From positions 16,671,243 to 16,735,242 of the forward strand of contig JAJKFL010000013.1 in assembly GCA_021186555.1 (NCBI GenBank): 64,000 nucleotides of DNA. Direction: 5' to 3'. Shown here piece after piece: positions 1-11,600 of the stretch (the first letter of the stretch is position 1; each line of letters opens with the position of its first letter). A program made the translations under genes and the position numbers. Below the pieces are notes generated by a model. It ran no database searches. It saw only the letters and a program-made list of their open reading frames with translations, and was not told the DNA's origin. This DNA is from Reticulitermes speratus (taxonomy: Eukaryota > Arthropoda > Insecta > Blattodea > Rhinotermitidae).

Positions 1-748
1 TAATGGCTCAATCCTCTTTACAAACATATCATTAGTGTACATAAATGTACCATTCACAGGAAAGAAGGGCAACTAAATGCAACACACAAATACATTAATT
101 TTGAACATGTAAGATTGTTTTTGATAGATGGCAAGAGTTTAAGTGTGGGCTTAAAAGGCAGGGGAGCCACATATTTAATATTTTACATCAATAACCAGCC
201 AAAATTTATGATCATCTCTACAACTGTAACACATACCAAACTCACTCACTGCATTACAATCAATCTGGTTACAGCATATACTCTACAGGCAGAAATCATT
301 CTGTGAAATACTGGGCCATGTATGACCTACACAAAAGATCCACTTCTGTCACATTACGTATTATTTAAAAATAGTTTATGGTGGATCTCATGTGAGATGC
401 AGCATGGTATGAGAAAACCACCATTAACTTCAACAATCTTCAGTAATTTAATATGATCAGTGACCATGTTTTACATCATCCTGACAATATTTGTTCAGTA
501 AAATTAAATTTGTTACAATGCCTCAACCAACAATACAACAGATTAAGTGTTATTGTCATGACTTGTCATAATGGTGATAGTACTGACTGTACTGCAGGTT
601 ATTCAACCTCATTTATGCCTATGTGCGCAGTTCAGATCTTTGTGCTGGCCATTTAAGCCATTAGTATTGGGCTGCATTCAAACACCTGTCCTTCTGGATT
701 TTCACTGATAAATAAAATATTCAGTTATCCACATTTTTGTTCAGCCCT
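1..748. other. 3' flank / probable 3' UTR of UBIAD1-like gene
   Basis: AT-rich DNA just downstream of the minus-strand UBIAD1-like stop codon. The short open frames here look random in composition and match nothing I recognise. Part of it is probably the 3' UTR of the prenyltransferase gene, but I could not place a polyadenylation site with confidence. Confidence 0.4.
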
Positions 749-1717
749 TTAATGAATAAATGGAAGTTGTTCTGTATCTGCAAGACTGCAGGCAAGAACA
801 TAGAGAAAACCAAAGAATAAGTTCAGTTTTGCTGTTTGCTTAGGTACACTCTGAATTGTATCTGAGCGGCGAAACTGTTTTTCAATGCGGAAGGCTGCTG
901 GTAAAGTGATAAGAGGTAAGAGAAACCAGGCAGTGTGACGCACACCAAGGACAACAAAAAGGATATAAGGTGTAAAGAGGAGGAATGCATAGAGGACATG
1001 TGATGCTGTATGGCCAATGAGGATAGCCAATGTGACAATACCGGCATGGCAGTCACTCTCCATGTCTCGTGTGTTGTTGCTATGCAGAATAGCCTCTGTG
1101 TTCAGTGCTAGAGGGATTGCATAGTAAATAGTTGCCCACTCAACACGACCCGTCTGAGACATGAAAGCAAACAGGACTGATATTGGTCCGAAGATAATCA
1201 ATATCAATACATCTCCCAGTGCAATATACTTCAGTCCAATTCCACCCGTGTACAAAAAAGAGCTGGACAACCCACCAAAATATACAAGAGCTAGATGCTC
1301 CATCTTGGCTGGAGATATTCCTGCTGCTAAGCATATGAAACCAAAACAGCCAGCAGCATACAACATAGCACCAAGTGTTACAACTTCATCCTTGGAAAGA
1401 ATATGGTCCACAAGAGTACGATCATCACTCTTCCGGCCATCTATTCCTTTTACATAATCAAAGTAAGTATTGACAACATTTCCAGCACCATGCACAGATA
1501 CCACAGTGAACAATGTAAACAGAAGCGTAAGCCAGCTGAAGTCACTTGCATTACTGCATTTGTAAGCAATAGCAGAGCCTAACAATGTTGGCATCAGTGA
1601 TGCACTGAGGGACCACGGTCGCAAAGCCAAGACATAGGAAGACAGTTTCATCAACTTCGGCTTGCCACTCACTGTAGTGCCGTCCCTCTGCACATTATTT
1701 ACTTCTCTGCTGCCCAT
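749..1717 (-). CDS. heix: UbiA prenyltransferase domain-containing protein 1 (UBIAD1 / heix)
   Basis: Single uninterrupted coding exon of about 322 residues, close to the length of animal UBIAD1. The family transfers a prenyl chain to a naphthoquinone (menaquinone-4 synthesis) in ER/Golgi-type membranes. Family hallmarks are visible: YVLALRPWSLSASL near the N-terminus, the first Asp-type motif NVVNTYFD with KGIDGRKSDDRTLVD (about residues 80-104), YFGGLSSSFLYTGGIGLKY, then IPLALNTEAILHSNNTRDMESD (second Asp-rich motif) and GIVTLAILIG. Several hydrophobic membrane segments run through the protein. DMESD is followed by CHAG, where human UBIAD1 has REAG as I recall it. The frame stays open up to a GTG at 1735, but that GTG directly follows a splice-acceptor-like AG, so I take ATG 1717-1715 as the start and place a non-coding exon upstream. 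No frameshift or internal stop was seen. Confidence 0.95.
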   Translation of the reverse strand: MGSREVNNVQRDGTTVSGKPKLMKLSSYVLALRPWSLSASLMPTLLGSAIAYKCSNASDFSWLTLLFTLFTVVSVHGAGNVVNTYFDYVKGIDGRKSDDRTLVDHILSKDEVVTLGAMLYAAGCFGFICLAAGISPAKMEHLALVYFGGLSSSFLYTGGIGLKYIALGDVLILIIFGPISVLFAFMSQTGRVEWATIYYAIPLALNTEAILHSNNTRDMESDCHAGIVTLAILIGHTASHVLYAFLLFTPYILFVVLGVRHTAWFLLPLITLPAAFRIEKQFRRSDTIQSVPKQTAKLNLFFGFLYVLACSLADTEQLPFIH

Positions 1718-1735
1718 TGCAATCCAAGCAGGCAC

Positions 1736-2669
1736 CTTTAAAAATTAATTAGGTTACTTCAAGAATAAGTTCATGTACATAACCAATTCCACGATGAGAG
1801 GTTCTTTTTGAGAATTATGATATTCACTCAGCAAGTCTGTATATTACGTAACACTGATATGTTATGAAATACCCGGGCCACGTGCATTATGTAATATTAC
1901 AATAAAGAGGTGAAATATAATCTCGTATATAACAGCACCGTTAATCTCTGCATTACCTATGTCTAATCCCCAAACCTGCTATTTTTATTCCAGTCACACA
2001 GCTCCTTCGCTGGAGGTTAGAGCAGCATGGCAATACTCGCACGATCCTACTACAAAAAGACGACAGTAGACAATACTTAAATTATTTCAGTTGTTGAACT
2101 TAGGCTTAATGAGATGTTTCTTCTTATTACATTATCGAGAAAATAACTATGTCATTTACGTATGAAAACTTTATTTTTGCGGGAAAAGATAGTGACGTGT
2201 TTCTAATTTGTGAAACAAACGAAAGCGACGAACAGGACTATTAATCCACGCATTTGCACTGTTATCCTATCTACTTTTAAGATATAATCGTAACATTTAG
2301 CATTATATATTCTCCTATTCTACACACACGTCACCATCGCAATTACTGAAACTCTCCTATAGGCTTGTACATGTGAGAACTCTCAATATGCTCTTGTTTA
2401 ATTTCAATGTTGGTGAGACTGGTTAACGTTCAATGTTACACCAAGTAGGCCATGTTTCACACGTGGCAACGTCTGTTTCCACGGAGATGAACGGCAACGT
2501 CGGAGGTCTTCAACAGATTTCGCCATTTTGCCCATTAGTATATCGTATTCGTTGTGGTTAAGAGGTGCAGCTGTTGTTCGTGACGACAGTGAGTTTTGAG
2601 GGTTTAATTTCTGCTGCAAGTTACAGTAAAATTTTGAATATTAGCCGACGTGAGCGATTGGAGGAAACG
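1736..2669. promoter_or_regulatory. Divergent promoter region between UBIAD1-like gene and Mlf
   Basis: About 930 bases separate the two head-to-head coding starts. The part next to Mlf (about 2400-2640) is richer in CpG than the surrounding DNA and contains a CACGTG E-box at 2460-2465. The minus-strand gene must place its first non-coding exon here, because its coding exon opens at a splice-acceptor-like AG at 1736-1737. No TATA box could be assigned. Calling this a shared promoter is inference from geometry. Confidence 0.55.
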
Positions 2670-5600
2670 ATGTCACTATTTGGCTCATTACTGGGTGATT
2701 TTGAGGAGGATCCGTTTTTTGGGTAAGTTGGGTGCACAATTACATAAAGGAACGGTTTTGAATGACGTTTGGTATGGATATAGACATTTTCAGTTGCAGT
2801 TTTACTTGTGAGAGTGTTGTACTGCGGTGTGATGCGTGTTTGTGTATTGAGTTCAGGTGATGTGTGTGTTTGGGAACGACTTGAGAAAACGTGGAAATAG
2901 TATTGGAAGGTTTGATTCAAGTCCGGAGCGCTTAGTGGTACAAAAGATGAGGTGTACAATATGTGTCAGCCCTATTAATTTACCTGGTTTATTAATACAC
3001 TGCTAAATATTTTGAATGCAAGATTTGTGGTTGTTCTAGTGGTGTGGGATGTTTACGTCGTGTGTTGGGTAAATTGTGCCCTACCTTTCGAAGGATTTCA
3101 GTGCCGTCGTCTTCAGGGTCAGGAAGTCGAAAAAGAGTGGACTGCTTGGTCCTGAAGATGAAACATCGCAGTCCTTCGGAACGCCGGGAGCTCTACTTAA
3201 CCACCGACATAGTGTAACATTCCAAAGGACTTGAATCTTCACTTTGAATGTAGTTCATCAGTGCCCTGTATATAGAAAGAGTGTGTGTTGCTGTAACTTA
3301 TATACATTTAAGTATTCTCTGAACATAGTGTATGATACTGGATGTTGGTGTAAACTGCATGAAATAAAACTGACAAAACAGACTGGCCCCTATGTTGTAA
3401 AAGTGGCATGGTAATTAGCGTGTTTTGTTGTGTATATTTGTGTCCCTTTGAACAGATTTATATACATTGTAATTTTGATTCAGCAAAGGGTATTTATTTT
3501 GCTCTGTGTAGGTTTATTTAAGTATTAGTACTGCTAATTTTACTAACACACAATATTGTACTGACAGAAGGAAACATAAAGCAGGTGATGTATCACCAGC
3601 ATCAGTGAATAGATGGCAGCACATGTAACCAGAACTGCTAAAAGAATGGAAAAGTATATTGGTCCCTTCTGAACTCATTCCTTTATCAATGGCTGTGATA
3701 TGTGAACTTATAGTTTACCCTATGACCTGCCATAAAGGCACGGGGGGGGGGGCCAGGTAGAGGTGTAGCTCTACTTCTTCTTTAACCTTGGTGCTAGATG
3801 GTGTTAGGTGGTTAATGCCATGCCCTGGCCACTTTACATCGCAGAAATGACCTGGTACCCATTGTATAGGAGGCTGGGTGGCCACCAGGGCTGGTCTGGA
3901 TGGGTGCGGAAAATCTCGCCTCCACCAGGATTCGATTCCTGGACCGCCAAGCCTGTAGCAAGTTGCTATACTGACTACACTATCCCAGCCCATGTGTGAA
4001 TGTATAGATTCTTCTATATTCATATCTCCATTCCAGCCTGTATGCTAATCTTCATATGTGTATGATGTGTCCACAACCCTGAAAATGCCAGAACCCAATG
4101 GTTTTTTAACCATTTCCACTTCATTCATATGCTTAAAAAGTATTAACCATATCCAGCAGACCATGAGACAGTTCCAAGTCTTAAGGAATGTCGAGCCATG
4201 TCAACAGGTAAGTTGTCAAGCACAATTTTGGAGGAGCATACTGCTACATTAACTGCTGGACACTAAGGATGGAGGTAGTTTACTCTTCCCAAACATTAGT
4301 AATTATTTGCCAGTTGACACAGCATAACAACCCAGAAGCATGTGTCTCACAGTTGGATGTGCCTGATGCTTTAAGTGTTGCAGTGTAGGAAGGTTATGTT
4401 TGTCTCTATGGCCGCTGTAGTGGGTGATGTCACAGTTGCACACAATTGCAGACCTACCCCACCATCAGTTGCAAGGTTGTATGAAAGCCTTTGTGCTTTC
4501 AGTTTTGGAGACAGTATAGTTGATAAGACTATTATAGTATTTGTGTTAGTGATTAACCCTTTAGGGATATAATGTAATCTGTTGTATTTGAATACCCAGT
4601 TTGTGCTGTGCAGTAAACACACACTATCTAGGTTATGAACAGCCAATCAGTTGACCTTTAATGGACAAACAGGAACAATGCTGCCCCTTTAAATGTACAC
4701 CCTTTTTATCAGAAAGGGAAAGCATTGTCTCACAGTAGACATTTAAATTGAATAGTACTCCAGCCACAGCAGAAAGCTGGCATGTGAAAGGCTGTATGCG
4801 AACGGTTAATGTTGTGCAGGGCAAAATTTACTGTTTGTCTCTGAGACCCATGCAAAACACAAATGTGCTCTGTGGGCACAGTGTAGAATTTTTTAATCTT
4901 AAAGCCTTGTGGTACAACCACTAGGCTTTAAAATGTTCATGCTGCTAAACCCAGCGCCTAACCCACAGTGGAATATATGAGGCATGTTCAGTAAGTAAGG
5001 TTGCTTTGTCAGTAATGTTTTTGTTAGTAAAGCAATTTATTGGGCAGTAGGGGTAACATGCAGCATATAGTGCAAGAGTCAGTAGGTGATATTCAGGGGA
5101 TTAGATTAAAGGCAACAGCAGTAACATGGGAAACATGGTCCTGCTAAGAAGTTTGTAATGTGATTTGGCTTTTATGGGTGAAACATTTTTCCCCCTGAAA
5201 TTTGCTGTGAATTAATAGAGATGTATGGTGATGGCATGAGAGTGCAGCATGCGAGAAGGTGGTGCATAGAATTCTAAAATGGTTGAATGTGCAACTCATG
5301 ATGATGATCACACCATTCAGTTGAGCACATCATGGCTAGGTTGGAGTGCCACACAAGTGGACGAACTGATTTTGGAAAACTGATGAGTCACAATTCAAGA
5401 GTGGGGGGTCCCCAGTTCCACAGTAATGAGGAAGTGGAAATGACTTTGTGATTAGTTGTGAATGCCCGATACCTACCATGACAGAATTTTTAAACTTATG
5501 CCAAGAATGGGAAAATCTGTCGCTGTTCAGTGGTTGTGAAAATTAATGATACTTGAGTGCAGTAAGTGAGCTACATTTAATGTTGTAATTATGTCATGTA

Positions 5601-8600
5601 ATTTTTATTACATAGGGAACATTAACATCTTCATGAGAACCCAGTATCAGCTTATGGGACTGAAAGTTTGTGAGTACATTAATGCAGTAGAACCCAAAGA
5701 CATAAAAATTTGTATCACTAAACGAAAGTAATTAAATAATTTTTAGAGGGCACAAATCATTAATTTGGAAATAGTCACCATTTTTAGGCACATGTGCAAA
5801 ACACTTGCAATAGTTAACTTGTTATGTCATGTCTGTATGTCCATCCATATGTAACACCTTGGCTCCTACTGGGCAAATTTTTGTGAAATTTTGTGTTGGG
5901 GATATTTACTAACTCCATGGAGTAGAGTCCTTGTTGAGAAGCTAGCAGGTCATCAGCTAGTTGAAAAATTCCTTGCGTTTTGTGGGACCCGAAGGTTCAT
6001 TACCGCACTCGCAAGGGCCCGCCACCTGTCCCTATCCTGAGGGAATATTTACTAAAGTCTCAAATCTGACAAAAATGACAAGACATTTCAGAAGAATCAA
6101 AATACATTTTATGTAGTACATTTTCTGAGAATCACAGCATTTATGAAACATTTGCAACAAATACAGCAGGGCTAGTGGGGCAAAGAATCTAAAGTGTGAT
6201 AAGGCACCATATAAATGTGATTTGTGTGTAGGGGTAATTGAGGCAAAAATACAAACATGCAACATGATCCATAGTCAGATGTACAAAAACTGAGAAGTTA
6301 CATGACAAGGTACCTGTCAATGTGGTGTTTTTAGCCACATTTTACGTGTATAGTAGGCCAAGAATTAGTGTTATTTTGTATTATTGCATTGTTACTGTGT
6401 TGTGAATGTTAATGCAGTGTATAGAACTAAATGTGAACTAAAGAGTGAATTAGTTTGAGGATTAATTCTTTTCAAAGCAGGTACATAAAATTATTAGAAT
6501 TAGGACAGTAAAAAGTGGACAAATTGAGGTGGAAAGATCCAAACATGCCTCATTGTTAGATTATACATATATTTCATGTTTAGTTACAGATTTTCATTAA
6601 TCGAAGCAGTGCGTACAGCATATTTGAAAATGGTTTGATTGGTGAAACATTCTGTCTCTTAAATACAATTAGCTGTATTGTATGTTCATTGTAGAAAAGG
6701 GTGGAGCATGTGGCAATTTTTTGCTTCTGCTGTGAAGCTTTGTTCCAGTGATTCATGCCCCTTTTCAGAATAAATTATATAGTTACATAAATAAGGGGGA
6801 ATTGAAGGTACATTAATTGTTCAGCCAGATCTAACCAAGTAGGAAAGAACACAAGGACTATAAATATTCAATTTAACTGAAATGATTCTCAGAAACTATT
6901 TACTTTATTTATCTATGTCCAGCTTAATTGATACAAATCACACCTAAAATAAATATTCCAAAATCTTAATTAAAAAGAGATATTGATGATTTATCAGTGA
7001 TGTAATACTATTTTCCACTGAATCAAGTATTATGCCATGATGTTTCAGCACTGCTGATATCAAAGTCTGTCACTGGATGCAGTACTAAGCCATTTGCATC
7101 CACCTCCTACCCTCAAAATGTATTTCCATTTTGTACTGTGATGTTTCAACCATGTAGATACAAAGGTCTGTCACTGGATGCAGTACTAAGCCATTTTCAT
7201 CCACCTCCTACCCTCACAATGTATTTCCATATTGTACCTTGATGTTTCAACCATGTAGATACAACGGTCTGTCACTGGATGCAGTACTAAGCCATTTTCA
7301 TCTGTCTTCCATCCTCACAATACATTTGCCTACGATGATGTCCATTTCCTCCCCAGTCTAACAACTGGTCATTTTCTAAGAGGTTTCCTCCTCACATCTG
7401 TTTATATGAATGATGTCATAAAACCAATAAAACCCTGGAGAGGTGGTTGGGAAAACCCGGTTTCATAATGGTGAAGTTCCACCATGAATAGCTTCTTCAG
7501 CTAAGTTGCCCCCCCCCCATACAGTTTATAGATCCAACTGTAAATGAATTAAAATACACAGAAATGGTGAGGTACTTACAAATTTATCCAGAGAGGTTCA
7601 AGTTTTCTGGGATATGTTGTTGTGTAGATTGGCAGATGGTTAAGTGATGTTTTGGAGGAGATTGGTGCCTTCATTTTCAGAGTCTGAGAAGTCCTTCATA
7701 GTTACCAACATTTCCAAGGATCTTGGGTCTAAGAATTCCTGTGTATACCAACCTGCATAGCATCATATTCCAGCAGACTTGAATCTTCATCACCACTGCC
7801 ATGAGAATCTCAGATCTTGCAGATGTCGCAGTTCCCATTCCATTAATTTCCACATAGAAATTAGTCACAACAACAAAACACAAAGTTACCTGTATGAACT
7901 TCCAAATTAGTTTGGATCAGTTGACTGTTAGGAGGCTGCCAGTTGAATTTCTTTAAGAGTTTGCCTAAATGTACTAAAGCAGCTCTTGAAGCCGCTGGCT
8001 GTTCATGTATCTCTTAATTCACTATTATACACAGAGGTCAAGTATGATATTTATGTCATTGGTGAAATCAGGGTCACAGGACAGGTGCAGTTTGTTCCAC
8101 ATTTCAATTGGGACAGGCCAGACCATCTGATCTGGTTACCATTGATGGGCTTTTGTAGCACAGGTTCATTGAACTTTCTCTGACCTTCCCTCTTTTATTT
8201 TTTCTCCCATGATCCCAAATTATAGTTCTGTTTCTCTGTTTGCAGTATCATTATTTTCTTATGTTTTTATCTTACTGTTATTTCTTAGTGTAATTTAACA
8301 ACAGAATAAAAAGTTAAGATTTTTCTTACATCTGTTTAACATGTACATGAACCATGTTTGGGCTTTAAAACAGGTTCCAGGTCAAAGATAATGCACTGTA
8401 CTTGGTAAAGTATCCTGGTTTATTGAATGCATAATGTGTAGGTTATGTCTATCTGGCCACATGTTGCAGATCAGGGAACTTTGATACTGGAGTTCTATAC
8501 CAGAGATTGTCCCCACACACACACACACCCTGACCCCTCCTATATGGAATGGAATCTTCAGTGTGTGTTGTGCTCAAATCATTTGCCCATCTTTGTATGT

Positions 8601-11600
8601 ATAGCTGCAGTTGTATGAATGTATATGAAATTGCTGGTACTTGGCTTTCGGTTAGTATGCTGCTTTACAGAAATATTTCTGTAATTCATTTTTTAAGAGT
8701 GGCATTACAAGTAACCATAGTTTTGGGAGCACAGATTTTTGTCATAGTCATGTCAAGTGAATAAGCATGTACTTTAATTTTGAATTCCTGAGTTAAAAAT
8801 GGAAAACTGTAAAGAAAAAAGATAAACTCACGTAGACATTATTCAAAAAGGCAAATATTTAAAACTTCTCATCATGAGAAGAGAGGTTTATGCGCTTTCC
8901 ACATGGTCAGGTAATAAATACAAAACATTGATTTTTATATTTGTACCAGTATTTGGTGGTGTCAGTGTTTTGTGTAGCAATGTAGTGATAGGAAAGGATA
9001 ACAAGCATACTGCAACTGCTGCTGCTGCTGGCTACAACAGCCAACCCATGAGAACAAAATTGACTGCATGTGGTGGTGGATTAGTATTAGTAGTAGCCGA
9101 TCCCAGTGGCCGCGTGGTCTAAGGTTTGGGTCTGCGGCCGTTTGCTTGCTGGGATTGTGGGTTCAAATCCTGCCAGGGCACGGATGTCTGTATGTTGTGA
9201 GTGTTGTGTGTTGTGAGGTAGAGGTGTCTGCGTCGGGCTGATCACTCATCCAGAGGAGTCCTACTGAGTGTGATCGTGAAGCCTCAATAATGAGGAGGCC
9301 CTGGCCCACTAGAGGCTGTTTTGCCATTGTAAAAAAGCAGTAGCAGTGGCATATGGAGCATTGTCTTCCTTGAGAAGCTCCTGCTTCCTCCTGTAGTCAA
9401 GAAATTGCCCAAATTTCATAGAACCCAAAGGTTCATTAATCAGCCGAATATTTGGTGATGAATGCAGATCTATTGTGCAGTTGTCTATAGTTTCATGTTA
9501 CTTTCTCAGAGACCAAATTTCACACCAGTATCAAGCACTAGGCAGAATTGTCTTTCTTCGTGTGTGCAGTTTTGATTTGTTAGTGTTCCCAAATGTTTGA
9601 ACTTCACCACATTTTCATAGAATTTATTACCTGTCAGGAAGGGATGTAGTATGATATAATAAACAGCCATTAAATGAGTCAGTTTCAAAACTGCATTGTG
9701 AACTATAATTAAAATTAAAATTCAGTAGAATCAAGCTGCTATTGGACTGATTATTTGTGTATGTTGTCATTATGTGTATTTATTCTTGTATGTTTTCAGG
9801 TCTCACATGCGCTCCATGCACCAGATGAATGACATGATGAATTCTATGTTTTCAAACCCTTTTGGCATGCTGGGGATGGGGCCACCAGCCATTGCATCCT
9901 CACTTGGAACCGCACATATGAATGATAGATCACGAACAGATCTTATGCCCTTTGGCTTCCCAAGTATGAGCAGAATGTTTGGAAATATCGTAAGTGCACT
10001 GCCTCACAGCATTATGTAGTAATTAAGTGTAATATTCTTGCAAGCTACCCAGCCTGCTATCCAGTTCTACCCAAGGCCCTTTCTGAGTATGACAGTTGTA
10101 ATGTGGAACGTGAAACTTTACACCCTGTCTCATGCTGAAGTCAAGAATGCTTGGAGCTTTGCCTCTATTTTCTACACCAGTTCAGTAGCATAAACTTTTT
10201 TTCTGTGTTGGCTGACGGATCAGATTATGCAGTTTTCAGTGAAGTTAGACCGTCTTATTCCACAGTTGCCATTGACATCCATGAAATACAATCTACAATC
10301 TGAACATGTTTTATGTTCAGACATCTTTTACACTGTACAACATGTTTTCACACTTTTTCACAAACATGTGAAGTAGATAGTTTCAGCTAAATCGGGTAAG
10401 CGAATCACAAAAATGAGAAAACTTTATAATATACTTAGTTTTTTGGTAACCTGTATCTTAGGCACATTTACATCCGTGTGGAGCACTAGTTATAATTGTT
10501 CTAAAAGTATATTTCACTCTTATCTTGTACATACCAATGGGAATGTCTAATATTAAAATTATAATTGTTCTGTCCTTCCATCTGCATGCACATAATAACT
10601 TGTAATTTTCTGCGAAGGTCTCCCTGAACTTTGGTATTCGTAAATTTTTTGAGAAATTCAAGCCATTTCAATTTTGGTTAGAATTGAGTGAGCATAAGGG
10701 ATGCTATATGAACATCTGTATGCATTCCATCATACATATGCCTTCTTATCATTCCATGTGCAAAACAAAAGAAAGTCTTTATTGCCTTTAGACTGAAGTG
10801 AAAGATTTGTTCATTCTTTTAATCTGTGATTTTTAAGCCTCACTCATCACTGTTATTACAGATTTGTATCCATGTTCCAGTAGCAGCAGCACGGTCTAGC
10901 GTGGTGGATTGTGAATGTTTTGCTAGGATATGGAGAAAACTTACAGGCTGTGTTGTGTAAAAAGTAGAGACATTTATTTAAAACACTTGCATTTATTGGT
11001 GTTTTGCATTAGGTCGTGAGTAGTTTTTACATATTGAAAGTCTAGAAGCAGTAATAGAGTGACTGCTCTAGAAATGTTACACTGTGCTTACATTTCACAG
11101 TAAATTGGTGCAGAACCCATGTGAATAATACTCAGGTTAATCTGTGTGGAACCGTGTTCTCTTGTAGGACCAGATGGGAAATCCAGACTGCCACTCCTTC
11201 AGCAGCAGTACTGTGATGACTATGACAAGTGGACCAGATGGAAGACCACAGGTATGTGCAGCTTGTCACAGAAGGATTTTAAAAGACATTTACTAACTTT
11301 GTTATTTACAGATGAGCTTGGAAAGATAGTAATTTCCATTTTACTCAGAACATGTCTTGCCATTTGTTTGACCCACAAAGTTGAGTTTTTCATGACAGTA
11401 TCTGTAAACAAATCAGTTTGGTCCACAAAACATCGTAAATTCTGGAATTTACTGCACTGAAAGTCTGATTACGAGTACAGCTTCTAACAAGAAAACTGTC
11501 ATAATGGAAGTTTAATGCTAACTTTGAAATGTGTTTATGTTTTGTGTGGTAAAGTTATTCCATAGCTGAGTGTGTCTGTTGACACTTCGGTTACTTTGTG

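Noticed and set aside
1161-1457. 98-codon plus-strand open frame
   Set aside because: It is the antisense shadow of the UBIAD1-like coding exon.
2455-2500. RFX X-box in the divergent promoter
   Set aside because: GTTTCCACGGAGATGAACGG departs from the consensus in spacing and bases.
7039-7331. CRISPR-like repeat
   Set aside because: Units are contiguous 101-base tandem copies without spacers, in a eukaryotic intron.
9100-9180. Possible tRNA genes at the SINE heads (also 44690, 55330, 3985, 50830)
   Set aside because: A and B boxes are present but the cloverleaf pairing is not, and each is part of a repeated SINE with a tail.
11146-11460. 104-codon plus-strand frame over Mlf exon 3
   Set aside because: It reads Mlf exon 3 in a wrong frame and runs on into the intron.
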